This document shows positions 31,104 through 42,095 of a DNA stretch of 64,000 bases, piece after piece. The notes beneath the pieces are model-generated. The model was not told the DNA's origin and ran no database searches. It saw nothing but the letters and a program-made list of their open reading frames with translations. A program made the position numbers and the translations under genes. The number at the start of each line of letters is the position of its first letter. Position 1 is the first letter of the stretch. Origin of the DNA: Agapetus fuscipes (Eukaryota > Arthropoda > Insecta > Trichoptera > Glossosomatidae); contig OX637359.1 of assembly GCA_951799405.1 (NCBI GenBank), positions 2,972,201 to 3,036,200 of the forward strand. The letters are read 5' to 3'.

Positions 31104-31224
31104 CATTACCTATTTCAACCAATTTCTTATTTTGCATTCACTCTGTATATCCCAGTATATCATACTTAACTGAGAAAATTTAGTTTTACAAAGATTCACG
31201 GACCTTAAAGCTATGATCGCCTGA

Positions 31225-31303
31225 ACATGAGTTCTTCCTTTCCCACCGCTAAGCGAGGTCTCCTGAGGTGCTTGGTCAACGAAGGTTAAACCTACGAAAC
31301 GTC
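31225..31303 (+). ncRNA. Penelope-like end with degenerate motif e
   Basis: GAGGTCTCCTGAGG...CTACGAAACGTCGAGAAAAC matches the flanks of motif c at 49.99 kb (TCTCCTGAGG, CGAAACGT.GAGAAAA), but the stem between is not cleanly paired. Confidence 0.4.
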
Positions 31304-31324
31304 GAGAAAACAAGACCGATCCAC

Positions 31325-31590
31325 AGTCAAGTAATTAAAGCGCTGCGGACTCGTAAGTGGAAGACCAAAGTTCGATTCTCGGCAAAGCACAAAAAACATT
31401 ATTTAAATTTTTATTTTGCTCTTGGCTGGATTGATAAATTCATTTGCATTTACCAAAAGACCGGTCTCAAAGGTTCATCTAGCCAGCAACTGGATATTTC
31501 TTGCGACAAATGATCATGCAGAGGGCTCTGGAGGTGTGATTCACACAAAAACGGCGCTCACCAAATGTATCATCCAAAAAATATTTCTTT
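31325..31590 (+). repeat. SINE-B, diverged head
   Basis: From GCGGACTCGTAAGTGG to the tail GAGGTGTGATTCACACAAAA...CCAAATGTATCATCC. Confidence 0.8.
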
Positions 31591-31597
31591 TTCTTCG

Positions 31598-31740
31598 CAT
31601 CTCCCCCCACTTCAACTGAAGTGGTTGGCGTAAGGCCGGCCACCTTACCTGTAAAAATAAGTAGGTTCAACTCGCCACATGCGACCCCTTCGGGTATAAC
31701 GCGGCAAGAAGTTACACTGTATATGTAACTTAGTTGAGTT
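31598..31740 (+). repeat. SINE-A 3' half
   Basis: CCCCCACTTCAACTGAAGTG to TATGTAACTTAGTTGAG. Confidence 0.85.
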
Positions 31741-32220
31741 TTTTTATCGAAAAATTTGGAATAACGTTTTGAGTGAAAATAGGTTCAATGGAATCAATCA
31801 TGGATTTTTAAACACATCCACTTATCACAGTAAGTTAATACTTATATCAAAAAGGCGGTGAAAAAATAATCTAGCGAATTATGAACTACAATTTTATAGT
31901 TCTTAACTAAATATACGATAAATATAGCAGATTATATCGTTTATCTACACAAGTAGCTGATAAACATGAAAAGATAATACATTTCTAGTATTTAAGGAAA
32001 CGCCGCTACGGTACGATAAGAAACATTGAGTTACCACATGTCAAACGTATCGCTGGCGATTACTTCTCCAAAGAAAACAAAGTTATAGATAAAAATAAAA
32101 AATGTGGTTTCATAAAAAAAATGTCAAAAAAAATCAAAAACCCCAGAATTAAGTCGAGAACTGCTTTTTAACCGGGTATTCTAATTAAGGTAAGGCTCTA
32201 ACGTGCACACAGCACTGCAT
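31741..32220. other. unassigned AT-rich
   Basis: No repeat or ORF support. Confidence 0.3.
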
Positions 32221-32274
32221 TTACGGAAGTGGCATTTCATCACAGCAGCGCCTGAAGTCGAGACACAGCTTCCT

Positions 32275-32655
32275 TAGTTCCGTGCAGCCCTTGTCTACGG
32301 ATCCAGTGGCGGAGAGATTGCAAATGTGGAAAGAGGAATGCCCGGAGAGCTTTGTGCAGCCTGCAGAGAGCCTACCTCCAGGAAAGAACCTCGAGTGGCC
32401 CGTGTGGAAATCTATGAACAGATTGAGGACCAATGTTGGAAGAACCCGGGCCAACATGCTGACCTGGGGATTTCTGGGACGGGAGGACTCTACACTATGT
32501 GAGTGTGGAGCTCAGCAAACTATGGAGCACCTGCGGTGTTGTCCCTCCTGTCCGACAAGCTGCTCCATGGATGATCTCTTTGCGGGAAACCAAAGAGCTG
32601 TAGACATTGCTCGTTACTGGGCCAATATGGTGTGAAGCTGACACGAAGAAGAAGA
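32275..32655 (+). pseudogene. LINE ORF2 C-terminus with zinc-finger-like motif
   Basis: The 117-codon frame 32282-32635 reads NRLRTNVGRTRANMLTWGF, then a C-x-C...H...C-C-x-x-C cluster (LCECGAQQTMEHLRCCPSCP) and ends at a stop. That is the typical end of several LINE ORF2 proteins. The (GAA)n-like tail follows at about 32643. Not LINE-L, G or K; 5'-truncated. Confidence 0.65.
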
Positions 32656-32714
32656 CCGGGTATTCTAGTCTCCATTTGATATTTTCGCGGTAGATTGCAA
32701 CTAAGCTAAATCAG

Positions 32715-33062
32715 TAGTTACACCGGCCTGTAATCTTATGGTCAACGCTAAGTAATCGTAACCCAAAGGTTGCGGATTCGATTTTGGAAGCTTGTTTTTC
32801 AAATAAGCTCTTCGCTGGGTTCAACTCGCCACATGCGACCCCTTCGGGGATAACGCGGCAAGAAGTTACACTATATGTGTAGCTTAGTTGCGTTAATTGC
32901 GTTTGCTGGGTTGAAAAATTCATTTGGCTTTACCTGAGATAGCAAGGTTCAATCCAGATTTACGGAAACTCGGTCTTGCTGGATTAATTGGCGCTTTCTA
33001 TAACAATAACCAAGCTAGCAGAAGACTTTAGAGGTATGATTAACACAAAAACAGCGCTTGAA
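32715..33062 (+). repeat. SINE-B split by a SINE-A 3' fragment
   Basis: Head 32715-32790 is much altered; body resumes at 32896 with TTTGCTGGGTTGAAAAATTC. The end AACACAAAAACAGCGC is module 1. Confidence 0.75.
32818..32896 (+). repeat. SINE-A 3' end within SINE-B
   Basis: GGTTCAACTCGCCACATGCG to TGTGTAGCTTAGTTGCG; a short module like those triplicated at 43.6 kb. Confidence 0.8.
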
Positions 33063-33094
33063 GGTTTGAAGAAAATACCAAAAAAAAAATCATA

Positions 33095-33412
33095 TCCCGT
33101 CGATAGCTCAGTTGGTAGAGTGCTTGCATTCCATGTCGTGAGCCCGAGTTCGAAACCCAGCGAGGGTGTCAGAAATGATTTCCCGTTTCGGTGTTTAGTT
33201 CAAACCTCAAAATAAAATACCGGCAAGGTTTACTCAGCCTTCACAAGAACTGAGTACCAGCCCCCTCGGGAGCTGGGAAACCCCCACTTCAACTGAAGTG
33301 GTTGGCGTAAGGCCGGCCCCTTACCTGTAAAAATAAATAGGTTCAACTCGCCACATGCGACTCCTTCAGGGATAACGCGGGAAGAAGTTGCACTATATGT
33401 GTAACTTGGATG
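33095..33412 (+). repeat. SINE-A, full length
   Basis: Head CCCGTCGATAGCTCAGTTGG, B box AGTTCGAAACCC, full body, hairpin ACTTCAACTGAAGT, end ATATGTGTAACTT. Best full copy in the window. Confidence 0.92.
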
Positions 33413-33670
33413 GGATACGAGCCCTCTACCGACCAGCCGTGATTACCGGATACTTCCAAGGGATATACGAGCAGTTATTAAGATGCTTGTTTTCGTAGTG
33501 GATTGTACGCTGATATGTGAGCATGGTCAGTGGATACTTAAGCAATGATATGCGAATCAGCCCACATCCTGTTATTCCGAGTTCTCTTCCCCGCTGCTGT
33601 TTACTGAACCGCAAGTATGGATGATTGCATTAGATGCACCTCGTATATAGACATGCAGTTAGTCACCTAT

Positions 33671-33960
33671 GGGGCCGTCCATATATTACGTCATTCGAAT
33701 TAAGGGGGGGGGGAGTCTGGTCTGCGGATGATGGCAAATGACGTCCGAGTACCAAAAAAGACGTCGTTCTTGTTAATATCAATTTCTACAAAATATATAA
33801 AATATTATGTAAGATATATAACATTATTAATTATTAAGATCATCCATTATTACAGCAAGAGGGGGGAGGGGTCATTAGATAATGACTATAGGATGATTGT
33901 AGGGGGGGGGGGGGGGTTGAAAATCGGCAAAAATTGATGACGTAATTTATGGACGGCCCC
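33671..33960 (-). mobile_element. MITE-E, copy 3
   Basis: GGGGCCGTCCATATATTACG to ATTTATGGACGGCCCC with TAT on both sides (33668-33670, 33961-33963). G-runs near both ends. Confidence 0.88.
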
Positions 33961-33963
33961 TAT

Positions 33964-35456
33964 GCAAGCAAGCAAGCTGTAAATATAGTACAACTTCTTT
34001 TTACGTTGTCCCCGTAAAGGATCTGTTTATTTCCCTGTCAATACGGCTGGCCTTCCACCGATGAAGTGGACGTTTCCCTGCTGACACGCGGATGTTTTGT
34101 CGCGCATTAAATAAAGCAATTAGTTTCAGTTTTTCCACATTATCTCGAAAACTGTTCACATTACCTAGAATATTTTTCATAGATCTTCTAGACATTGTAT
34201 CATTCTATAATTATGAATAAAAAAAATAACTCCAAAATATAAAACAACAAAATTAGAAGAAAAAAACTAGTTTTTCTTAATATTTTTTGTAGCGTCATTT
34301 TTTAAAGGTACATAAAAAAAACTTAATTTAGTGTAAGCACTCGTAATTTTTTTCATTAAGGGTGATTGAGAGGTCAGCGCGCCCAACTTTGATGACCGAA
34401 ATAACCCATATTTTGAATGGTAAGGTAGTATTTTTTCTCCAGTTTAAATTAACACATAAAATTAGGTATTTTTTTCCATAAAATACCAATTCAAAATAAT
34501 TTTATTTACGGAGATACCTTAAATGGAGATTTCCACTGTTCTTATGAATAAATCCTAACTTTTTTTTATTTCAAAACATTCATTTTGATTAGTTTTATTT
34601 TTTCTAGATGAAAATTATTTTTTTAAACTTTTCATTGATTTTTTATAATTATTTAAAAAGTACCCAAATTTTGCATACGATCGTGTAGCTAAAATTGCAT
34701 TATAATGGTATATTTTCTTTTTAGGATTTGAAGTAATATTTTTTATGTTTGTAATGCAATACTTGTTTTATTTTTTCTCCTCCAAGTAATATTTAATAAT
34801 GGAAAAAGAAAGAGTTCCATACACAATTTTGACTGATTTCAGCGCCATGCGGCCGCTCCGGGAACCTTAGAAAATAATAATTATTCGCGGAGCATTGGCA
34901 AAACAAAATTTATTTCGCTGGCTTTACAAAGTTCATATTCAAGAAAATAAAACTTAACGTTGTTACTCGAATAAATCGTTTTGTCAAAATACATCAAAAT
35001 TATAACGCAAACTTGAAGCGCTGTATAAGACCTAATAGGTTTTTTGTTTACGTTATGATTGAGTTAAAACGTAAAATGTCATACTACATATGTGAAAAGA
35101 CATAGCGACATTGACATAATATATAACTCTAATATACCTATAACTCTGCTAACACAGGAGTTCTCGTGTTTTAAACGTAAAACATTGTTCATTTTATTAT
35201 AATATATAGAAATTGAGACGCTCGTGAGAGGTGCTGCTTTATTCTTGATACATTATGTGTATGCGCCGCGGCTCAGTTAAAACGTTGACTTTCATACTTG
35301 GAGTTTAACTTTCACGTGTTCGCGTGGCTTTGAAACCAATACTATTATATTACTCTATTGGGTGTATGGGAGCTTCCAAATTATTATAGGAATCGAAAAC
35401 CTTTTTTGGAAATTGTAAATTATCTAGATGTTTATTTTAAATGTAATTTGTTGTGT
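33964..35456. other. longest unassigned AT-rich stretch
   Basis: About 1.5 kb without any repeat that recurs in the window and without a credible ORF. Possibly unique intronic or intergenic DNA. A GC-rich island ATGCGGCCGCTCCGG lies near 34848. Confidence 0.4.
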
Positions 35457-35595
35457 ATATTCATTGACTTATAGGTTGATTTGCGGCTGACCACCCATGT
35501 TGTAGAAAATGGTTCTGCGTGTAAAACGTGTTGTGAGAATGCATCTAATGTGAATCCCCAATGTTGCATATCTTTACAACTTAGATTAGATTAGA
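35457..35595 (+). repeat. Rep-T, internally deleted
   Basis: TTCATTGACTTATAGG..., middle lost, end ATCTTTACAACTTAGATTAG. Confidence 0.8.
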
Positions 35596-35616
35596 ATGTT
35601 ATTAATTACACGCATA

Positions 35617-35870
35617 CCTTGACTTATAGGTTGGTATGGCGCTGACCACACATACTGTAAAAAATAGTTCAGTTGCTCAATGTCACCCCTGTTCCAGGGA
35701 AGGTCGGCAAAAGTTGCAGGGCTTATGTTCATTTGAGGTTTTGATTTTTAATTACTAGTACACACTCAGCATTTGTATGTGCGAACTTACAAGTGTCTGT
35801 TTGTGGGCATGCATTTGATATGTGTTTTGAATGTTAATATATCTTTGCACTATAGATTGCAGATTATTAT
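35617..35870 (+). repeat. Rep-T, full length
   Basis: CCTTGACTTATAGG to GCACTATAGATTGCAGATTA. Confidence 0.85.
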
Positions 35871-35929
35871 TGAACTTTCGTACTTTTTTACTGTATTTGA
35901 AGAAATTTGAAAGACATTGAATATATAAA

Positions 35930-36165
35930 TGAATATAAGCCCTACAACTTTAGCCGACCTTTCCTGACACAGGGGTGACATTGGCAAAGTGAACCGGCAA
36001 AGTTTTGCGCTTGATAACCACAATCTATAATCTAAGTTGAAAAGGTATGTTAACATTTAAGATTCATATAAAGTGCATTCTCACAAGCACACACTTGTAA
36101 AATCGCACTAACAAATGCTGCATGTGTATTTACAAATTGAAACCAAAACCTAAAATCAACCAATC
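35930..36165 (-). repeat. two Rep-T fragments in abnormal order
   Basis: 5'-half fragment (35930-35993) followed by a 3'-half fragment (36008-36160), both reverse; they cannot be one simple copy. Confidence 0.65.
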
Positions 36166-36234
36166 TATCAATCGAGGATCTGGTATATTTAGTATTTACT
36201 GGTTATATATATACATACATATATATATTTTTTT

Positions 36235-36483
36235 TAATTAAAAAAAAAAATTGTGAAGAGGAATGCAATTCACCAACCTATTCTGCCTGGCCAGAAACAG
36301 GTATTAATATCATCATTTAATAATTCATTATTGTTTATTATTAATGAATGATTAAATAATAATTACCCAATAGCATCTGTTGAACCAGGGTCAAAGTTAA
36401 AGTCAAGTGACCCAAGCGGGGATCGAACCAACGTTGTTCCATTCGAAACACGCTAGAAAGATCAGCCCTCTTGGCCCCCGCGG
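36235..36483 (-). repeat. SINE-C, full length
   Basis: AAGAGGAATGCAATTCACCA to the B box GGGGATCGAACC and head TCTTGGCCCCCGCGG. Confidence 0.8.
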
Positions 36484-36514
36484 CTATAACCCCGACAAAG
36501 GATAAATTACAAGG

Positions 36515-36605
36515 ATAAATGGTATATTTTGTGTGCTCCGCTAGCATTCGAATCCACAACCTTCCATTCAGAGTCCGAAGTGTTACTACTGCACTACGGA
36601 CTGAT
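36515..36605 (-). repeat. SINE-B head fragment
   Basis: ATAAATGGTATATTTTG...GCATTCGAATCC...CACTACGGACTGAT. Confidence 0.8.
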
Positions 36606-36896
36606 AAGATATAAAAGAAGATAAAAAGTGATAAATAAAATGAAAATATTTTTATCGCCAAACTTTATTAATACACTGGTTTGCTATCGCTAGGACCTAC
36701 ACTTTGAAAATATAAAAAAAATACGTACATATACAAAAGATCCGCATCGCACCCTTAATCGTAAAGAGCAATAACTCCGAAATTGGGAAAATCGATTTTA
36801 ATGTAGAAACGCCATAAAAATGTGAAAAGAAAAGCTGGAATGTGACAGTCGTTCAATTTGGACGAATATGAATAGGTACATTAACAAGAATAAATA
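36606..36896. other. unassigned
   Basis: Nothing recognised. Confidence 0.3.
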
Positions 36897-37262
36897 ATAT
36901 TAGGATGATTTATTTGGTAAGCGTTGTTTTTGTGTGTATTACACCTTAAGAGCCCCCTGCGAGCTTGGTCGTTGCTGTAGAAAGCGCCAATTCTCAAGCA
37001 AGACCCAGTTGTTGTAAAATTGGTCTTTGGTAAAGGCTTATGAATTTTTCAACCCAGCGAAGAGTAAATTTGGAAATATAAATGTTATATTTTTGTGCTC
37101 CGCCGGGATCCGAATCCACAACCTTCCATTTACGAGTCCGAAGTGTTGCCACTGGACTACGGACCGGTCCAAGAAATGCCAACAACACGCGGTGTACCTA
37201 GCGGGCACCCATCCAAGTAGCATCCGCGCCCAATGTAGCTTAACTTCGGTGATCTGTAAAGA
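36897..37262 (-). repeat. SINE-B with 5S head
   Basis: Tail at left (TTAGGATGATTTATTTGG), a small deletion in the body, then tRNA-like head and 5S-derived part to ACTTCGGTGATC (37175-37260), truncated in its 5' half. Confidence 0.85.
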
Positions 37263-38151
37263 ACTTTAATCTGAGTTTATTACTAAAAGTTAAGTAAATT
37301 CAAGTGATGGTAATTGCTATACAAAATTAAAGGTTGAAATCTACTTTTAGATTCATTTCTTGTATTTTGAGAAAAAAAGGCCATTTTACCGGTTTTTTGT
37401 ACATTAGTGCAACAAGTCAAACATGCAAAACATCAAACGTAATTTCCCATCATTCTTATTTTTGGACTTATTGTTCTTTAATTAGAAGCGTGCGATATAT
37501 GAAAAAAAATATCCACATAATATATTGTGTGAGATAGACGAAACAGTACTTTGGCATGCCTTTGTTAAAACGACAAAACATGCTCTGGGCACACGTTCCT
37601 CGTGTCGATTCAAAATGCAAAAAAAGTTAAATAATTCTAACATAGAATAATACTTGTGTCAAATCATTTATTTTTGCAATTTTTGATGCATAACTTACGG
37701 AATGAGCCATGCGGTCGTAAATACTCAACAATAGCGTTTAAACACAAGTTTATAAAAACTAAAACGCTTGCTAAGAGTGTCAAGATAATTTACATTATTT
37801 TTTTATGAAACGTAATGCTTGAGTAAGAACATTAAGTTATATACTTCAGCAACGACATCTGGCCATGATCAGTCAAAGTTATTTGACATAAAATTACGAT
37901 TTTAGTTTCATAAAACTTATTAAAGAGGTTCTTTAGTCCCGATATTAATAATCTTCTTAAGCTCTCGTATAACCTTAATGTCACTTTGTTACTAAGGCCA
38001 TAAGTACAAGAAACATTTTTTTAAAAACAACAGACATTTTCGTGAGTATGTGTGTGAGTGGTCCGTCGATTTGACGCAGTGGCCATCGTGTTTAGAAAGG
38101 GAGGATGTGATTTTCGCTGTCTGGCCATAAAAAATCTAAATTTTTCCTTAC
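37263..38151. other. unassigned AT-rich
   Basis: 37975-38015 shares GGCCATAAGTACAAGAAAC with the inner part of the 13.4-kb foldback. Otherwise no repeats. Confidence 0.35.
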
Positions 38152-38191
38152 CGATCATTGTGAAGTCAGAGCTACAAGTGTTGTCGCTTAC
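38152..38191 (-). other. candidate micro-exon or recursive splice site (40 nt)
   Basis: Minus strand: TTTTTTGTTACAG acceptor, then GTAAGCGACAACACTTGTAG..., 40 nt, donor GTAAGG. Only the first frame is open: VSDNTCSSDFTMIG. Both this and the 43-nt site are 1 mod 3, so either could fill the same splice slot. In a minus-strand transcript this one would come first. Partner at 3288-3330. Confidence 0.4.
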
Positions 38192-38294
38192 CTGTAACAA
38201 AAAAATATATATTTAAGAAAAGCACATAAACTGTGGATAAAATAAATTGTAAATAAAATGTAAGAAAAATGGTCGCTGATGGTCGAGGGGCTAA

Positions 38295-38598
38295 GGGGCC
38301 GTCCATAAATTACGTCATCGATTTTGGCCGATTTTCGACCCCCCCCCCCCCCCCCCTTACAATCATCCTATAGTCATTATCTAATGACCCCCCCTCCCCC
38401 TCTTGCTGTAATAATGGATGAGCGTAATAATTGATAATGTTATATTACTTACCTACATAATATTTTGTATATTTTGTAGAAATTGGTATTTACAAGAACG
38501 ACGTCACTTTTGGTACTCGTACATCATTTGCCATCATCCGCAGACCAGACTCCCCCCCCCCCCCCTTAATGCGAATGACGTAATATATGGACAGCCCC
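38295..38598 (+). mobile_element. MITE-E, copy 4
   Basis: Almost identical to 24478-24763 except for longer C-runs. Flanks are TAA at left and TTA at right, so the target duplication is not clean. Confidence 0.87.
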
Positions 38599-38602
38599 TT
38601 AG

Positions 38603-38830
38603 GCGTCGGCGCTCGAATTTGCGCTATTGACACTAACGCTGGTTCGAGCCCCACCTGTTCTATCGACTATAACTTCGACCCCGGTTCAACAGATGTCATT
38701 GAGTAGGTATTAAAAAATAATTCATAAAAAATATTCAATTATGAATTATTAATTGATAACGTTGTATCTGGCCGGGCAAAAAAGGTTGGTGAGTTGAATT
38801 CCTTTTCAAAAATCTATTGATAAAACAAAG
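38603..38830 (+). repeat. SINE-C
   Basis: B box GGTTCGAGCCCCAC, CCCCGGTTCAACAGATGTC, body and AATTCCTTTTC end. It starts within a few bases of the MITE-E end. Confidence 0.78.
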
Positions 38831-39176
38831 GAAATTTAATAATGTAAAAAATCTAAGAGTGAATGAAATAAACCCTTCGTCTTTCAGTGAAAACTGAAGC
38901 AACATTTCCATTACATTGGTTCGTTATATCTATAGGTTTACAACTGCTCGCACGCCTATGCCTCTATGGTTCACAGTTTTGCAGACGCTGCAGCGTAGAG
39001 CAACCATCACACAATTGAATAAGTAGAGCACACTATTATTCACGTCGCATGTAAGATCATAAGGTTATTTCATACATTAAAGACGAGTACATTCATGGCA
39101 TTGCAAATTTTCAGCACGCGTATCATATTTCACAAGACTTATTTATCACAATCTATGGTTACAATAATAATATAAA
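38831..39176. other. unassigned
   Basis: Nothing recognised. Confidence 0.3.
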
Positions 39177-39424
39177 TAATCTATAATCTAAGTTGCAAGG
39201 ATATATTCATTTAAAGCTCTCAGATGTAAGCCCACAAACCAACAAGTGTAGTTCGCGCTTACAAATGCTGAATGTGTACTTACAAATAAAATCCAAACCT
39301 CAAATGAACATAAGCCCCACAACTTTTGCCGACCTTCCCTGAAACAGGGGTAACATTGGCAAAGTGAACCATTTTTTACAGTATGGGTGGTCAGCCTCAT
39401 ACCAACCTATAAGTCAAGGAAAAT
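39177..39424 (-). repeat. Rep-T, full length
   Basis: Near-identical to the copy at 4588-4845 and to the reverse of 15602-15864. Confidence 0.9.
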
Positions 39425-39439
39425 CATCGATATAAATAA

Positions 39440-39608
39440 AATACAAACAAACACGTGTAGTTCGCGCTAACAAACACTGAATGTGTACTTACAAATTAAA
39501 ATCCAAGCCTCAAATAAACATAAACCCTGCAACTTTTGCCATTGGCAAAGTGAACATTTTTTTACAGTATAGGTGGTCAGCCTCATACGAACCTATCAGT
39601 CTAGGAAA
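39440..39608 (-). repeat. Rep-T, both ends clipped
   Basis: AAACACGTGTAGTTCGCGC to ACGAACCTATCAGTCTAGG with an internal gap. Confidence 0.75.
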
Positions 39609-39724
39609 AGAGGCGGTTGATGGCATGATTCTTTACAGCAGGGCTGTTAGCTGCGTAGTGTTGTGTTGTGTGTTGCGTTGGCTTTGTTTTGAGACACTGA
39701 AAGGAAGTGGCGATTGATATTGGT

Positions 39725-39936
39725 TTTCAATGGGACAAGGTTATGAGTGTTTTATACACTAAATCTATCGTTTTTGTTTCTTACACTTTATGGTCTTTCA
39801 ATGGGACAAGGTTATGAGTGTTTTATACACTAAATCTATCGTTTTTGTTTCTTACACTTTATGGTCTTTCAATGGGACAAGGTTATGAGTGTTTTATACA
39901 CTAAATCTATCGTTTTGTTTCTTACACTTTATGGTC
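39725..39936. repeat. 71-bp tandem repeat, 3 copies
   Basis: TTTCAATGGGACAAGGTTAT... starts at 39725, 39796 and 39867; nearly identical copies. Its last part, TTCTTACACTTTATGGTCTT, occurs reversed in the 13.4-kb foldback. Confidence 0.95.
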
Positions 39937-40168
39937 TTAGTAAGAGTGAGAGTAATGAAAAAAATCAGGCGTTTTTATTATTTCTTTACCTGAATTGTAC
40001 AGGTTAAAAAAAAAACATAAAAATTGCCACCACAACAAAAAATAGTTGGTGCTATATTTTGGAAAAAAAAATCGTTTAAATTACAGAATTGTACATTGTT
40101 TTTCATCCTGTAGGCCATTTTTTAATAATGAGAATATTTTTTGAGGAAACATAGAAAAACTGAAACTA
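39937..40168. other. unassigned
   Basis: A-rich, nothing recognised. Confidence 0.3.
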
Positions 40169-40403
40169 GGGTGACAGGTACAGTTATTGGCCGGGGTATA
40201 GTTATTGGCCATTTCATTTTTAAAGCAAAATAATAAGAATTCTGCTATCTCTGTTACTCATATGCAATATTACTAATGTTGTCCATCTCATTGCGAACAC
40301 TTTCTAGTTCACAATTTTACCGCCAGGTTTTATTAGTGACAGTTATGGTGTCGATATTGGAGTAAGGTGAATTTTGCGGTCATTTCTTAAGCACACGCTT
40401 AAG

Positions 40404-40800
40404 GTAAGTACTCTTTATAAATGGTATATTATTATGTAATAAGTGTGTTTATTGCAATCTTTTAAAGTTATCAGTGTTCAAATGGGATTAAATTATTATA
40501 TTATCCAGCTGTTTAATCCAAATACAAAACACAACTACACTTCTTACGGTGGCTAATAGCTGTAACATCAAACTCACATTTTATAGTTATTGGCCCCCCT
40601 GCCAATTACTATACTTTTCCTTGTGATTTTTTTTTGACGATATTTTCTTTGAAATTGTTTGTTTTTCCATTAAGTATGCCATGGATTTAAATAAAATTAG
40701 TCTATAACATCAGCGCACAGTTATTGGCCGGGCGGCCAATAACTATCACTTTGGCATGCCAATTACTGTAACTTTTCAAAATATATTTATTTTCTTTCAG
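40404..40800 (+). other. predicted 5'-UTR intron of the pogo-like element
   Basis: Donor AAG|GTAAGTA at 40404 and acceptor TTTCTTTCAG at 40800, 15 nt before the transposase ATG (40816). It contains several of the GGCCAATAA motifs. Confidence 0.5.
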
Positions 40801-40815
40801 GTACTCCTCACAATC

Positions 40816-41545
40816 ATGTCAAAGACATCCAAATGGACTCAACCACAGCTTGATCTTGAATTTTACAACCAGCAGATGTATCAGTTTTTAAGCCAATGAA
40901 ACATTGGTGGAAATCAGCTCTTCACGATTGGCATGCGGAAAACCCTGGACAAATGGTTACTAAATCAAACATTGCTCTGGTTTTTAAAAAAGGTATGGGA
41001 AAAATTAAACCAGAATACAACATAAATGGGTTAAGAGCATGTGGGTTTTACCCATTCAACCAAGATGCGGTTGACTATAGCAAATGTCTGGGAAAATCTG
41101 CTATTTCTTCACACACGCTAAATTCAACGGAAAATTGCAGAGTGATGAATTTTGAGATTTGTAAGGAATATTATTACCTCAAATGAAGCCGTGGATAATA
41201 ATGAAGAAAATGCCAATGAGTTTAACGAATCGGCAAACCAATCATTAGGTCCCCTATCCAGTGATATAATGGAGTTAAAGAATTACTTGCATCGTCCAAA
41301 TGAACCGATAATAAAAGGAAAAAGACAGGTAGAAAGACTTTATTTTTTCCATTAGCTCTAGAGACTATCAAACTATACTGGAGAGAAAGACTAGGGAGAA
41401 GAAGAAGTTGGAGGACAAAAATAAAGAAACGAATAAAAGAAAAGAAGATAACACCGCTAAAAAAAGAAAACTTGCCGAAGAAAAGAAAGGAAAAGCAACA
41501 AAGAAAACAAAAAGTGCAAAAGAAAATACTCCTGATAAAAATGGT
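40816..41545 (+). pseudogene. pogo/jerky-like transposase, N-terminus joined to C-terminus
   Basis: The ATG at 40816 starts MSKTSKWTQPQLDLE, like the N-terminal DNA-binding start of pogo-type transposases, and soon meets a stop. In another frame from about 40878, DVSVFKPMKHWWKSALHDWH and NPGQMVTKSNIA...NGLRACGFYPFN match the region after the last catalytic block. Further frameshifts lead to SSRDYQTILERKTREKKK and a long lysine-rich end, as in the family. So about 250-300 codons including the catalytic DDE residues are deleted and the rest is broken. It cannot make active enzyme; it may have been mobilised in trans through its intact ends. Confidence 0.75.
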
Positions 41546-41551
41546 GATCTA

Positions 41552-41808
41552 AATCTAAATCTAAATCTAAGTTGCAAAGATATGTATCATTTGAGATTCA
41601 TATTTAATCTATTCCCACAAGAAGACACGCATATTTTCGCGTTCACACATGCCGCATGTGGATCTACAATATAACAACCCAATCCCCAATGAGCATAAGC
41701 CCTGCAACTCTTGCCGACCTTCCCTGAAACAGGGGTGACATTGGCAAAGTGAACCATTTTTTACAGTACAGGTGGTCAGCCTCATACCAACCTATAAGTC
41801 AAGGAATA
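41552..41808 (-). repeat. Rep-T inside the pogo-like element
   Basis: (ATCTAA)n tail at left, ACCTATAAGTCAAGGAA at right. Confidence 0.9.
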
Positions 41809-41879
41809 TAAGCAATTAATTACATCCAGTTAAACAAATAAACTCTAAAAAATCTACAAAACATCCATAAAAATGAAAA

Positions 41880-42095
41880 TTGATTCTTGTCCTTAGCCGC
41901 CCACATTACAGATCAGCCGCCATTTTTTCGGTCTTAACATACTTCTTTCATTTCATCCAGAGTCACAACCTTTTTCATACAAGTTTTCCTTTTATTATGA
42001 CTGTGGATATCCCATTCATTCGCAATTTCGGAAATTTGGTCCATCCATACCTTTCTCGGTCTTCCTCTACCACGAAATCCATCTATTCTTGCAAA
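41880..42095 (-). repeat. LINE-L subfamily 3' end
   Basis: CTTAGCCGCCCACATTACAG..., then reversed C-terminal codons to CTCGGTCTTCCTCTACCACG. Same variant as 22100 and 57908. Confidence 0.7.

Noticed and set aside
32282..32635. host zinc-finger gene
   Set aside because: The NRLRT...CECG...EHL...C order is the end of a LINE ORF2 and it is followed by a GAA-type tail.
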